Shown piece after piece: positions 31,224-42,120 of a DNA stretch of 42,984 bases; the first letter of the stretch is position 1, and each line of letters opens with the position of its first letter. The DNA is from Chrysophaeum taylorii. Lineage: Eukaryota; Sar; Pelagophyceae; Pelagomonadales; Pelagomonadaceae. Location: positions 1 through 42,984 of the forward strand of contig JAQMWT010000143.1 of assembly GCA_029834535.1 (NCBI GenBank), read 5' to 3'. The position numbers were made by a program, and so were the translations under genes. Under the pieces are notes generated by a model that was given only the letters and a program-made list of their open reading frames with translations, did no database searches and had not been told where the DNA came from.

Positions 31224-34071
31224 ATGCATCCGCACACAAGAAACCCCTCATTCTTATGTGTCGTGTCGAGCCTGTCTATCAATCCTCCAACCTACCTTGA
31301 TTAGGTCACTAAACCTTTCCTAAGAACAATGTCAAGACCAAACCAATATCCACTGCGGATATTTACAAACAAGAACAAACTCTAGTTGACAAACTCCACG
31401 AAGGTCTTCGCTTTCAGGACAATTCAACTAAGGTCAGTTTGCAACTTGAAATGCTTCGTAGGCACATGACATGCCCATACGCCGACGCGTTGTTTCTCCT
31501 TCGATTCGTATGATGCGTATACCCGGAATGCTCCGGAATACAATCAAATCATTGACAGCGAAGTTAATATCATCTTTTCTAGATGGAAAGCCGAAAAAGT
31601 TAATGAACTCCATCTTCCAGATGAAGATGCACTGCCAGATCACCTAAAGACTTAGCATGTTAACCATGCCCATCGACTATCAGCCGATGAACGTAATGAC
31701 CTTGAACGACTCTTCTTTCAAGAGTCTTTTAATATTGTTCGTCCTGAAATAAACGAGGATGTAAAACTTGTGCATGATCATTTAAACACACAATTTCCTA
31801 AATCAACTGTGTATGATTCGTCTCTAACCAATACATCCTTCTCAGTCTTTCTAATGCCGACTGGCATAAGTACTGCGAGACCTACGCGGGGTTCCTGTAC
31901 ACGTTCTTTAATTCGGAATCTCAAGATCGTCCCGCCCTCGCTATGTGGGCACAACTTAAAGAAATCTACGCATTAAACGCGCATCCAAACAAAACCAGAG
32001 CAATAATGTTATTGTCTTACTACTACTACGAAACTGTATCATGTACGGACGTTACTGAACTTAAATCACAATTCAATCGAATGTCCTTAAATGTTAATTG
32101 GTACGCTCATGTATTTGTTGAAAAACTTCTTGCTTTCAAACCCAGGCTAAGCAGCTAAATAAGGATGATGCCTCAATTCTGTTTAGTGACTCGATCATAG
32201 CCCTAAAGGCTCACGAGGAGATTTATCGCTTATATGCCAACCCATCAGACCATGAACGCTATTCACAATCTTTATTAGAGTGGTGCAAGCTATACGTGTC
32301 GCGCTCAGGGAACACCTCTACTCGTGATCCCGATGTTTAAAAGCTAGTGGACCCTACTGATGTTCGCCCGTTACTGGAGTTCCTATTAAAAATCTATAAT
32401 GAGACGAAGTTCTCAACGGACCGACGCCTGGATAAACCAGCATCCTGGATTCCCTACATTCCAGGTATTACGGCAACAAAGCCTCCTAAAGTACTGCTGA
32501 TGGACACTATTCAGCAGTCTCATGACTCCTTTAATAACACATATTCATTGTTAACTACAGTGGCTGGTGGCCCATCCGGTTTTAACGCTCGTAAACTGCG
32601 TAATGCTAAACATGAAGCGTCTACAATCTCACCTCGGGACACGTCATACTATCGTCCACCTTCAAATTATAATGTTAAATGCACTAGCTTCGATCGTCCT
32701 GTTTACTCACAGTCTACCGATCGCAACTCTCGCTCTAATATGTCATTCATGGATCGGGCTACCTAACAGGCCGACCGTCTTCGCCATCTGTTTGGCAAAC
32801 TACTGGACGCGAATCCTAATCCTTCTACCGATGCTAAAATGGTACAGGAAGAAATGAAGAGCCTACTAAGTACCCTTTGGACCACTGCGTCTCAAGCTTC
32901 CACGCAAACTCTTGATCCTGAGGAAGCCACTCAAGTGCACCTATACCTATCACGTGTCGATACGATGTCCAACACTATATCGAACTTCCTAGAGACCGAT
33001 AAATCGTCTCACATCGTAGAAGATAAGGATCAAGTTGATACATCTGCTCCTACAGCGCCCCCCAGTGATGCGGAGCAGAGGGGGACTGCTGAAACGGAAA
33101 AGATGTTTCATACCTTTCTCTCTATAAAAGATGAAGAAATCGACAACATTCCTCAACCATTGCTGCAGCATATAAATGCTAAAGCACAAAACGCTATTGT
33201 TCGTCGTCAAGCACAGGAAGCTCCTCATAAATCTGAGCCTTCTAATAATCAACACGACGGAGAGAACGAAGATGGCACAGAGCCCCCTAGGATCCTTCCA
33301 AAATTAGATAACGGTTTTACTCTAGTCGTTGTACCTTCCGAGCAAACGCAAAGCTTTATGACGCAGTATGTTTTTGGTCAAAGTTCAACCCATGCTTGTT
33401 ACGCAACTATGCTGAAGCTGTATAATGAGTACAACTTACCTTTAATGACCACACCTGGATACGCAGACACCTGTGCTTCACAACATGTCGTCAACTTTAA
33501 GCGTTATGCTGACCCAATGCACATCGTTAAATTGCCCGAATCCTTGTCGCCTGCCATCCAGACGGCTACGGACACTCAAAGCATCACCCACGCAATGATC
33601 ATAAGAACTGTTATTCCCGCTCTCCCAAAGCATCCTAACGTTGGCTACGTCAAGCTCGATGTTGCACTCTTCCTACCTAAGCAGAATCAACACAACGATC
33701 CCGATTTGCACATCATAAGCATGACCCAGTGGGGAGAAGATAAACTTGGTATACATCTTTATGGGGTTGAATTTAAAGGACAGTCAGCCATTCAGAGCAA
33801 GATTGATGACAACGTCAAAATTACTCTGTTTAGATTAAACAACCTCTTACCCACGCTTCCGATCTACTCGCTACAGCAAGCTAAAGCGCGAAAGATGGAG
33901 CTTCGCTCTTTACAGTTTAAATTGAGTGCTTTCAACGAGCAACGTGAGATGTTAAAACTCCACTCCAAACTACTAGAACGTATAATCTACGTCCCGTGGC
34001 TTAAAACCATTTTGGAGTCCATGCACTCACAGTTGACCTATGTTCGCAAGCATTTCTCGCCCCCTATATGA
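31224..34071 (+). pseudogene. Gag-protease polyprotein (copy R)
   Basis: Same protein as in copy L. Main open piece 32839-34071 (410 codons). Protease 'YADTCASQHVVNF' with Asp210 of that piece, D-T-C-A-S again. The Gag part is broken by TAA at 32338-32340 (Leu in copy L) and at 32764-32766 (Tyr in copy L), and by lost or gained bases near 31230 and 32130. Pro/Glu/Ser-rich stretch before PR ('APPSDAEQRGTAETEK'). Ends 'KHFSPPI' then UGA-CGC. Confidence 0.8.
34069..34071 (+). promoter_or_regulatory. In-frame UGA between PR and MTase (copy R)
   Basis: Codons ATA-TGA-CGC-AAA. The frame before and after is the same; same position as in copies L and F2. Confidence 0.6.
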
Positions 34072-35923
34072 CGCAAATTTAACCCAAGTTTGCTTCATAC
34101 CATAACATCCAACTCCAGCTCACGCGTACCCACTGTAACACTGCTCTGTTCTGGGTTGTCTACTCCTGCATTCTTGGCTTGCGCTACCAATGACTTGCGT
34201 ATCAACATTAACGTTAAAGTTCTTGTTGAGAGCGATGAAAATCTCACGCATATGCTTCGAAGACGGTTTGGCAACTCTATTGAAGTGTTCCCGTCCCTTC
34301 CAAAGTTTCTAACCTATCTGCATCGTGCATCAGACGCAGAACGTGCTCGATACTACTCTGACATTGTGGAATTGACTTCCCCATGCACTAATCGCAACAT
34401 AATTAACGGAAGAGCTATCTCAACTTTCGAGCGAGATATGGATGACTCCCTATTTTCAAGCGCGTTAAGTGAGCTCGAACTCTTAAAGCCCCTTGTTCCT
34501 TTCTATGGAGATGACACCACCACACTCTGCATCCTATGAAGATCACATGCGGGTTGCCAATCTGGTCTTCTCTACAATGCATTATACAGTGGACGTTTGC
34601 GATCGCTTTCCTTGTTACTTGTGTGGAGACTACCAAGCATGGGGAAGGTGGATCCTGGTAGCCCGCAAATATAATACTGGTCCGCTAGACTTGCTTTCCT
34701 GGCCTAACAAGAGAGTCACTTCCTTCCTGGATATTGCGGACCACGCTAACACCACAAGTCGAAAGTTAATTGTCGATGAACCATGGACACAAGTCTTCTC
34801 TGATGTACCATATGTTTCCATACCTAAAACGTACAGCACCTTCAGTCGCACGGGGTCCGTTCGTCTAACTGTAACCGAGCTTGAAACGTTAACCATGTTG
34901 TTTCTCCGGTTACATTCTTATAAAACGACAGAGCACCCTTCTCAAGATGAAATTGATGGCATCTCTAATTTTCGCTTGGGATTCTTAACGAATTCAAGGA
35001 AGCCCCTTACATGTGTGACTTCGCCCATTGAACTCAAGGCGTTTGTCATCCTCTATAATATCATGGGACGCTTGCTCCCCAACTCAACCACTTTACCTGT
35101 GTCTTTTCGTATTACGACCATCGAATCTAACCAACCATCTCACAGGTTATTTCTAAATAAATCTTCTAGCTCTTCCATCATCTACATCACAGGCGGAAGA
35201 CATACAGGTGGAGATATCACCGTCACCAACCCTTCCTCTAAATACCAGGCACACATTAACGCATTTGGTGAAACTTACACTTTCCAAACGCATGAAACAG
35301 GAATTGATAAAACCGCTACTCTCGATTCTGTGACTGGCTTTCTTTGGTTGTGCCAAGCTTACCACCACCATAATGAAACCCGAGACACCCGTCGCCTCGT
35401 GCAAACACTTGTCTCATACACTTCACCTGTGCTTCAGGATTCTTTCATTTTCTACTCCAAGTCCAACCACCTTGAATTTGTCGACAGAATTTTTGCTTTA
35501 AGTGACATGCATTTGTCTCAAAGCAGGTACCTTGGCTTCATTACTTCTAGTGATAGAAAGATGGGCGCTAAAGTTCATTCTATCCACACACCAACTCCAA
35601 CTATTCGTGGGTACGCTAACATGCTCATCTACGATCCACGACTTGATCGCATCCGACACTACTCAACTCGAGAATTGGCACGCGCCAATAACTTCACAGC
35701 ACACCAGACTAATTTTCTGTTGTCCTTGTCCCCTGATCTTTGTTGTGACATGATCGCTAATGCTATCCCGGCTGGGACTTATCACGTACTGTATACACAT
35801 TTGTGTCAGCTTGTTTATGACTTACGTAAATTAACTTTATCACCATCTTTCGACCCCGATCATGCTTCACTAACCAAAAACTATAGGTCGACCTTTTTCA
35901 CTAACATATTTCAAACTGATTCA
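34072..35923 (+). pseudogene. Retrotransposon cytosine-C5 DNA methyltransferase (copy R)
   Basis: The most complete Copia-borne copy. Residues from ATG 34090: motif I 'TLLCSGLSTPAF' (17-28), II 'VLVESDEN' (44-51), IV 'DIVELTSPCTNRN' with Cys99. An extra T near 34503 shifts the frame. The second piece then has VI 'MEMTPPH', VIII 'GDYQAWGRWILVARK' (R-x-R damaged to W-G-R; copies L and F2 have R-E-R), a long target-recognition-like region, IX 'RIRHYSTRELARANNF' and X 'DMIANAIPAGTY'. Starts in frame behind the UGA of PR. The tail after motif X ('LTKNYRSTF') leads to the integrase spacer and is cut by Helitron copy 2. Confidence 0.88.
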
Positions 35924-36966
35924 TCCTTACTACTAATCGACAGATGTTTGTCTGTCCGTTTGTTTGTCTTTAAATGTCGACTGCTAAGAGGGCCCCGATT
36001 CAGGGTAAGGATCAGGTAGGCGCGCGAGCCAGACAGTGATCCCTCCAAGCCGTCTACGGCGACCTCGCAGACTGTTTCCACGACCCGCGGCGGCTCTTTC
36101 GGCGCGCCATTCTCACGCCCCGTCGAAACGATGTTTGTCGATGCTGACAACGCGCGCATGACCGCGGCCTTTTTTTCCCGGAGACGAGGCGTCGGAGTTC
36201 TTTTCGGCCGACTAGGTTGGGTCGGAAGACGACGCCTCGCTCTTTACAGTCGAGTTTTCAACTCCCTGACAACCAACGGCATGCTGACTTTGATCGCGAG
36301 CTTAAAGTCTTCGCAACCTCGAACCGTCGCACGGCCACTGCAACGGTACCAGATACATGATTGATCGTGTCTTTGTCACCGAGGCTCCTCCAACCTGTAT
36401 CCCTTAAGCCCCGCCTACGCCAAACGATCAACAAGAGCCAGGGCCAGACGCCCCGCGAGGTCCGCGTCCTCTTGCCCACAAGCCCGTCTTCTGTCACGTC
36501 CAGCTCTACGTGGCTCTCTGTCGATCGGCAACCCCGAGAAGATGCTCTTCTGAGTCGACGACTCCACCCTACCCCACACGTGCTGCGCAATACCGATAAG
36601 CCCCCTCCCGGCGTCTACACGCGCACTTAGGTGAACTTACTGGGACCAGGTGAACTTACTGGGGTTTGAGATTGGGACTAGGTGAATATAGTGACCAGGT
36701 GAACTTACTGGGGCCAGGTGAACTCACTGGGGGTTTTAGAGTAAACTCAAAGGTTAGCGGCGTGTGCGGATCAAAGTAGCTTAGATTGGCGGAGGCGAGA
36801 GCGACGAGCTCGAAGGAGTGGTGTGAGCACGAGCGGGCTTACGCCGAACTTACTGGGGTTAGAGATTTGGACTAGGTGAACTTACTGACCAGGTGAACCT
36901 ACTGGGACCAGGTGAACTTACTAGGGCTAGAGATTGGGACTAGGTGAACTTACTGGCCTGCACTTG
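35924..36966 (+). mobile_element. Helitron-like element, copy 2 (1,043 bp)
   Basis: Starts TCCTTACTACTAATCGACAG, ends CTGCACTTG. Flanks ...GATTCA and TCTCTACAA... rejoin to the uninterrupted frame seen in copy L, so the insertion was exactly A^T without duplication. Contains the microsatellite, the helicase fragment (about 35990-36630) and the AGGTGAACTTACTGG-type array. Confidence 0.82.
35990..36630 (+). pseudogene. Helitron/PIF1-family helicase C-terminal fragment (copy 2)
   Basis: 'RAILTPRRNDV' and 'TINKSQGQTPREVRVLLP' are recognisable; the last block is frameshifted compared with copies 1 and 3. Same captured segment. Confidence 0.78.
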
Positions 36967-37210
36967 TCTCTACAACTAAACCAGAGTTCTATCACAATGT
37001 TATATATTTCAACTAAAATATTCAAATGTTGTGACAGCTTATCATCTACTCACGAATTTCCTTTGTTCAATGTAGATTCTGTAGCACATGTCTTCATGTC
37101 TAACATCCCACCCTTAGATGAACCATCGCCTTCTAAATCGAATCCTAAACACATCCCTCTAATAACCCCAAGACATTTGCACGAGAAACATGCTTCTTTT
37201 GACAGAAAAG
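36967..37210 (+). pseudogene. MTase-integrase spacer of copy R, truncated
   Basis: 'LNQSSITMLYIST' to 'HIPLITPRHLHEKHASFDRK' aligns with copy L ('HQSSITMFYISNK', 'LHEKHAPFDKK'). In copy L the zinc-binding part of the integrase follows; here the sequence stops at the SINE-like repeat. Confidence 0.7.
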
Positions 37211-37461
37211 TACTAACTAACTTAACTTCAGACCTCTCCCGAGCATGGGAGCCAGGCCGGACCGACAGGCGCCAGTCCGGAATCACGGGCCTGTAGACGA
37301 GGGGCGCCGAAAGGTGGGTCGGCGGAGAGTGATCATCAAGCTTGTCGCCATGCGACGAGGAGACCGCGATGTGACTGACAACCAACTCGTCGATAACCTT
37401 CCGTCTGCGCCCCGCGGCCATACCCCGTCCTACTGCGAACGTTCCGGCTGCCAACCGGCCC
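37211..37461 (-). mobile_element. (GTTA)n-tailed SINE-like repeat, copy D (5' truncated)
   Basis: Tail on the left (TACTAACTAACTTAACTTC, i.e. GTTAGTTAGTA on the minus strand); breaks off at the CCGGCTGCCAACCGGCC block on the right. No target duplication, and the flanks belong to two different Copia families, so it marks a rearrangement breakpoint. Confidence 0.65.
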
Positions 37462-38681
37462 ACACAACAGAATATCAACAAGTTATTTGAGACTCTATTA
37501 CAATCAGCTGACATTCTGTCAACGACATATACTGCGGACAACAGTAGTTTACTTAGTCTAAACGAACAGCTCATGTTTGCAGAAGACATCATTTATGATG
37601 TAGACGTTCATCTATCCTCGACCGAAAAGTCGTTAAACTACGTGGAGCCACAACACCATACTGTTGTTACTGCTCCCACCCCAAAGGCAACTCCTCCTAC
37701 TACAAACACACAGGGTAATCCTTCCAATACTGTGCCTAACCTCTTTACCGCTTCCGCCATCTCGGCTTTACCACCAGCATTATTGTCCTCGTAATCTTCA
37801 CAGCCCAATCTGCCGTCAACACACCATCACAAGCCGAAACCAAAAGGGATGCCGATCATACTTCGCTATCGTCATTTGATGAAAGGCACGGCATGGCTGA
37901 TGAGGCTGACGAACCATCACCACCTGTTCAACCGATTATTATTCCAACGAACCTGTTATTGCTGAAGAACTTCTTCACAGCCAGCCTCTCCACTACTTGC
38001 CCACATTCGGAAAACGCCTTCCTCACCAACTACATGAAGGTAAACAGTGTCCCTCCACATTGCTCTTTTCTATATTTTGACTCATGTGCTACCATCTCAT
38101 TGATGTCCACTTACGATTTTGCAATACCCAATCATATAATTCCATTGGATTCCAAATATGCGCCGATTGTTATTCAGACGGCTACAGGACAACAACGGGC
38201 ATCACACATGATGTTAACACTTAACATTGTTGTTCCCCTACCAGATCAGCCACAAGTTGGCTATGTTAAGATCGACTTCGCTTTATGTCTTCAGCCAGTG
38301 CATGACCGACATCTCGCTATCCTGAGCATGCTCGAGTGGAACCAGACGAACCTGACCACTGTGTTCAATGATCGAGCTGAGCCAAAGCTCAGCGCTGTCA
38401 CGAGCCGCATAGACAAAGATGTACGTATACCCATACACTATGTAGCAGCTAATTTATCTGCGGTCCCTTGTCTCACTTACAACATCGCGCGCGACAAGCA
38501 GCTCGAACTTCGTTCTCTCGCATTTCCCCTCAAGCGATACCATGAAAACAGGGATCTACTGGCATACTACAACTACCTACTCCAAAGAGTTTTACCAGAT
38601 CGCCCGTGGATTCGCCCTTTGGTTCTCAATCTTCGGAAACAGAACAAATTTGTTCAGCAAAATACGCAGCCATTAACTTGA
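37462..38681 (+). pseudogene. Gag C-terminus and aspartic protease (F2)
   Basis: Gag end: 'INKLFETLLQSADILST' to 'LLSLNEQLMFAEDIIYDVD', equivalent to the region before PR in copies L/R; a stop and a frame change lie near 37793-37893. Protease in the open piece 37893-38681: 'YFDSCATISLMSTYDF' with Asp63, so D-S-C-A. Then 'KQLELRSLAFPLKRYHENRD', matching 'RKMELRSLQFKL' of copy R. Ends ACT-TGA-CTA. Confidence 0.75.
38679..38681 (+). promoter_or_regulatory. In-frame UGA-CUA between PR and MTase (F2)
   Basis: TGA followed by CTA, the strongest known leaky stop context (UGA-CUA) in eukaryotic and viral readthrough. The frame continues openly into the MTase. Confidence 0.65.
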
Positions 38682-40774
38682 CTACTTTCACGCCCAGTGT
38701 TTCTCTCACAAGAGTCCAATCTCCGCAAACCCTCTGTCATGTTACTTTGTTCTGGTTTGTCAACTCCGGCGTTCCAGTCTCAAGCCACTAATGACTTAGG
38801 CTTAAATATCAAAGTAAAAGTTGTTGTTGAGTCTGATGATACGCTTGTTCGTATGTTACGCCACCGTTTTCCTACTGTATTTTTATTTGAATCTTTCCTC
38901 GCCTTTATTAACCACCTTCACCTAATCTCACCAGAGGAAAGGCGCACATTCTATTGTGATATAATTGAGATCACTCCTCCCTGCACAAACAGGAATTTAC
39001 TAAAACAGCATAAGACAGAAGACTTACACAGCCTGCTGGACGACTCTCTTTTCGACAGCATGTTGTCTATCATCAAGCTACTCCAGCCCTTGGTACTACT
39101 GGCTGAGATGACGCCTCCGCATAAGTACTGTCATCAAGACCACATCACAGTGGCCAACCTTATCCATACTACACTTGATTACTGTGTCGATGTTGTTGAT
39201 AGGTTCCCGACCTACCTCTGTGGCGACTACCAATCTAGAGAAAGATGGATATGCATCGCACGCAGATATTCTACTGGACCAATTAAACTATTGTCGTGGC
39301 CCATCCTCCATCCACGCCCCTTCCTAAAGATCGTGGATGATCTACAAGCTATTCCCAAGCGGCTTTGGCTACCTAAACACGTATCCAAAGACTGGATCCG
39401 GGTGTTCCCCGATCCTCCATATATCCCGCTCCTAAAACGTTTGCACCTTACTCTCGCACAGGTTCTGCTCAGCTTACTATGGCTGACCTTGCGACTCTCA
39501 ATATGTTACTGCTTCGCCTTCACTCACAACAGGCTCACGAACAACGTACTCACTCTGTTCAATCCGAGTGTACTTATCATCAGTTGTGCTTTAAACGCTC
39601 CTCTATGGAGCCACTACCCAATGCAACACATCCTATACAAGTCAAGATTTTTACAATCCTCTATAACTTGTCTGCCAGCTTACACACTAACTCACCCACT
39701 CCTGTGTCCTATTACATAACCGTTTTCGAAACTAACCGACCGTCACACAGGTTATTACTTACAACCTCATCAACATCACACAACTCCTACTTCTTAACTG
39801 GTGGCCACCATTCCGACGGCAACCTCACCATAGAGGACGCCACCACCAAACATCAAACTCCCATCAACGCCTTTGGAAGCACGTATACGTTCACTGCTTC
39901 CGACATCCCCCGCGACCGGGACAGGTCCATATATTTGGAGCCGTTTATGGGTTACTTGTGGATCGATGGTGCCTCATGAATCCTGAGCCTTGCGAGGGCA
40001 TCCGCCCTCCCGGCGTAGGTTGGCACCTAGTCGCCTCCCGGGCGGGCCGGTTGGCAGCCGGAACGTTCGCAGTGGGACGGGGTATGGCCGGGAGGCGAAG
40101 ACGGAAGGTTATCGACGAGTTGGTTGTCAGTCACATCGCGGTCTCCTCGTCGCATGGCGACAAGCTTGATGGTCACTCTCCGCCGACCGACCTTTCGGCG
40201 CTCCTCGTCTACAGGCCCGTGATTCCGGACTGGCTCCTGTCGGTCCGGCCTGGCTCCCATGCTCGGGAGAGGTCTGAAGTTAGTTAGTTAGTTAGTCCAA
40301 GCCCTTCCCCAAGTTGGCTCCGCTGCCACCTATGGCACCGCCATACAAAAACTCTTGTCCATATGCTCTCTTGTGATGCCTGGCTGCCTTACCTACAAGG
40401 CCACCGACAACTCTTTCGATTACAAGGATTCTCATTTTGCTCTGGAAGATCACCACTTATCTCATAGTCGCTATATAGGGTATCTTCGTGGAAGTGACCG
40501 CAAACTCGGCTCTAAAATCCACTCCATGCTTGCCCCATTGCCAACCGTCCGAGGGTATGCCAATATTATTTTACTTGACCCTCGCAACGGAAAATTACGC
40601 TACCCCACTCGACCGGAGTTGATTCGTGCTAACAACCACACCAAACAACAGGAATCCTTCCTATTGTCTCTACGCCATGACCTTTGCTGTGACATGCTCA
40701 GCAATGCTCTGCCTGCCGGTACGTACAGCACTCTGTACAAGCACCTTTCGCTCCTCGTTGCCGATATTAATTAA
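38682..40774 (+). pseudogene. Retrotransposon cytosine-C5 DNA methyltransferase (F2)
   Basis: From ATG 38697: motif I 'MLLCSGLSTPAF' (15-26), II 'VVVESDD' (42-48), IV 'IIEITPPCTNRN' with Cys96, VI 'AEMTPPH' (136-142), VIII 'GDYQSRERWICIAR' (176-189), all intact. A one-base loss near 39435 shifts the frame; the next piece (39479-39970) is the target-recognition-like region. SINE-like copy B (about 39966-40297) splits it. After it come motif IX 'KLRYPTRPELIRANN' and X 'MLSNALPAGTY'. A TAA at 40772-40774 follows in a frame that stays open behind it. Confidence 0.87.
39966..40297 (+). mobile_element. (GTTA)n-tailed SINE-like repeat, copy B
   Basis: Nearly full length (starts at GATGGTGCCTCATGAATCC, lacking the first about 40 bp of copy A), ends GAAGTTAGTTAGTTAGTTAG. 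Inserted in the F2 MTase; host sequence on either side aligns with 'FLW' and 'QA' of copy R. No clear target duplication. Confidence 0.68.
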
Positions 40775-42120
40775 ATCCCCATGTTGGACCCTACCTTCCA
40801 ACATACTGCTGCAGTGACTAAGAAATCCTATGTATCCAACTTCAGGACCATTAATCAAGCTTCCACCACGTGCAGCACAGATACCTTGTCTTTAGCACAA
40901 GCTTTTTTGATGTCTATTTCCAGCAACTGCTTGACCGAAATGTCGTTAAACTATATATCTTCGTCCTACGAAGATACTCGTTGCTCGTGATGATGAGGAT
41001 GCACCTCCAAGTGACCCTACTGCGCACCAGGATGACGACGCACCGCCTTCCCCTGCCTTAGACACCGAACTCAAGTTCGATGTTCGGCGCAAACGGCACA
41101 TTCCCGCTCATCCCATTCCTCGTAAGTCCTCGCACACGGATCCACCGAATATCTCAATGCCAAAGAACGTGCCAATCGCTTTCACCGGGTGCATCACTGC
41201 CCCGACAACGTCGCTGCCAAGGCCCCCAACGTACTTGCTCGCCCTGGATTCTCTGCTTCTGACATACCATATCGCGACTTATGCACCGACTGCATCGCAC
41301 ACAACAAGCGCCACCCGCACAAGCATTTCAATGCGACCAAGCCTTCTTTGAGCAAACTCACAAAGCCGGCGAAGTCTGGGCGCGCCACGGCGTCTATGTG
41401 ACCATCCCATCCGAATGGGGAGGCTTCACATATCATCGTCTTCAAGGAACTCATTTCGAAATTTCTCTTGGTGTACTTTACACGCACCACCAACGCCACG
41501 GAGTTCACTCAAGCTCTGGATTTTGTGTATGACTTCTGTCGTACACAACTCAACGTGCACATGCGCACCCTCTACTCCGATGCATTCAAGCCCTACTTTA
41601 GTCAGCACATTACCTCCCGTACCGCGTCGACAAGGGCATTCAACTCATTGCCTTCCCGCCGTACATGCACCACTTTAACTTTGAAGTTGAGTCTGCCATC
41701 GGCTTCATCGCCTCCGCCTCCTCAACTCGCCTTCGTTCTCTCCTTAATGCTCACTATCGTGGCGCCAAGATCGTGGAACCAGCTATCATGTTCCCATGGG
41801 CGGTGATACACCGTTCAAAGCTACAACCCTCCCGAACGCCACGCTCGAGCGCATTCATCCTGCTATTCTGAGTCCGCAACAGCTACTCTACAACCAACTC
41901 AGCACTCCCAACACGATATGCTCAAGATTTTTGGCGCTGAATGTTACCTCCTATTGGAGCCCCATGAACACCACAAGTGGGAACCGTGCCGCCGCAAATA
42001 TCCTATCTCTGTTGCGCCAACGCGCAAAACCCGCTCGTCTCCCCACGCGTCGACCATCTCGCTGACGTCCTCAACCCTGAAAACGGACAAATTCGTGTTT
42101 CGTCCAAGCTGCAATTCCTC
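40775..42120 (+). pseudogene. Copia integrase (F2), multiply frameshifted
   Basis: Zinc-binding part 'FHRVHHCPDN' and 'LCTDCIAHNKRHPH' keeps H-H-C-C. Core: 'GEVWARHGVYV' (the first Asp position is His here; copy L has Asp), 'LYSDAFKPYFSQH' (second Asp), then in another frame 'FNFEVESAIGF' (Glu). Afterwards 'PWAVIH' and 'FGAECYLLLEPHEHHKWEP'. Changes of frame near 41400, 41620, 41810 and 41950. Dead copy; domain order as in copy L. Confidence 0.75.

Larger units (their letters stand above)
30501..37210 (+). mobile_element. Copia-type retrotransposon with C5-MTase (copy R), 3' truncated
   Basis: LTR/leader, gag, PR, C5-MTase and the start of the integrase region; cut off at 37210 by a truncated SINE-like repeat, beyond which a different Copia family continues. 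Contains Helitron-like copy 2. Broken by nonsense codons in gag (32338-32340, 32764-32766) and single-base indels (near 31230, 32130, 34503). Confidence 0.8.

Noticed and set aside
34500..34506. Programmed frameshifting in the methyltransferase
   Set aside because: The frame breaks at 34503 (copy R), about 39435 (F2) and 9022 (copy L) are at different places, and each is a one-base indel relative to another copy.
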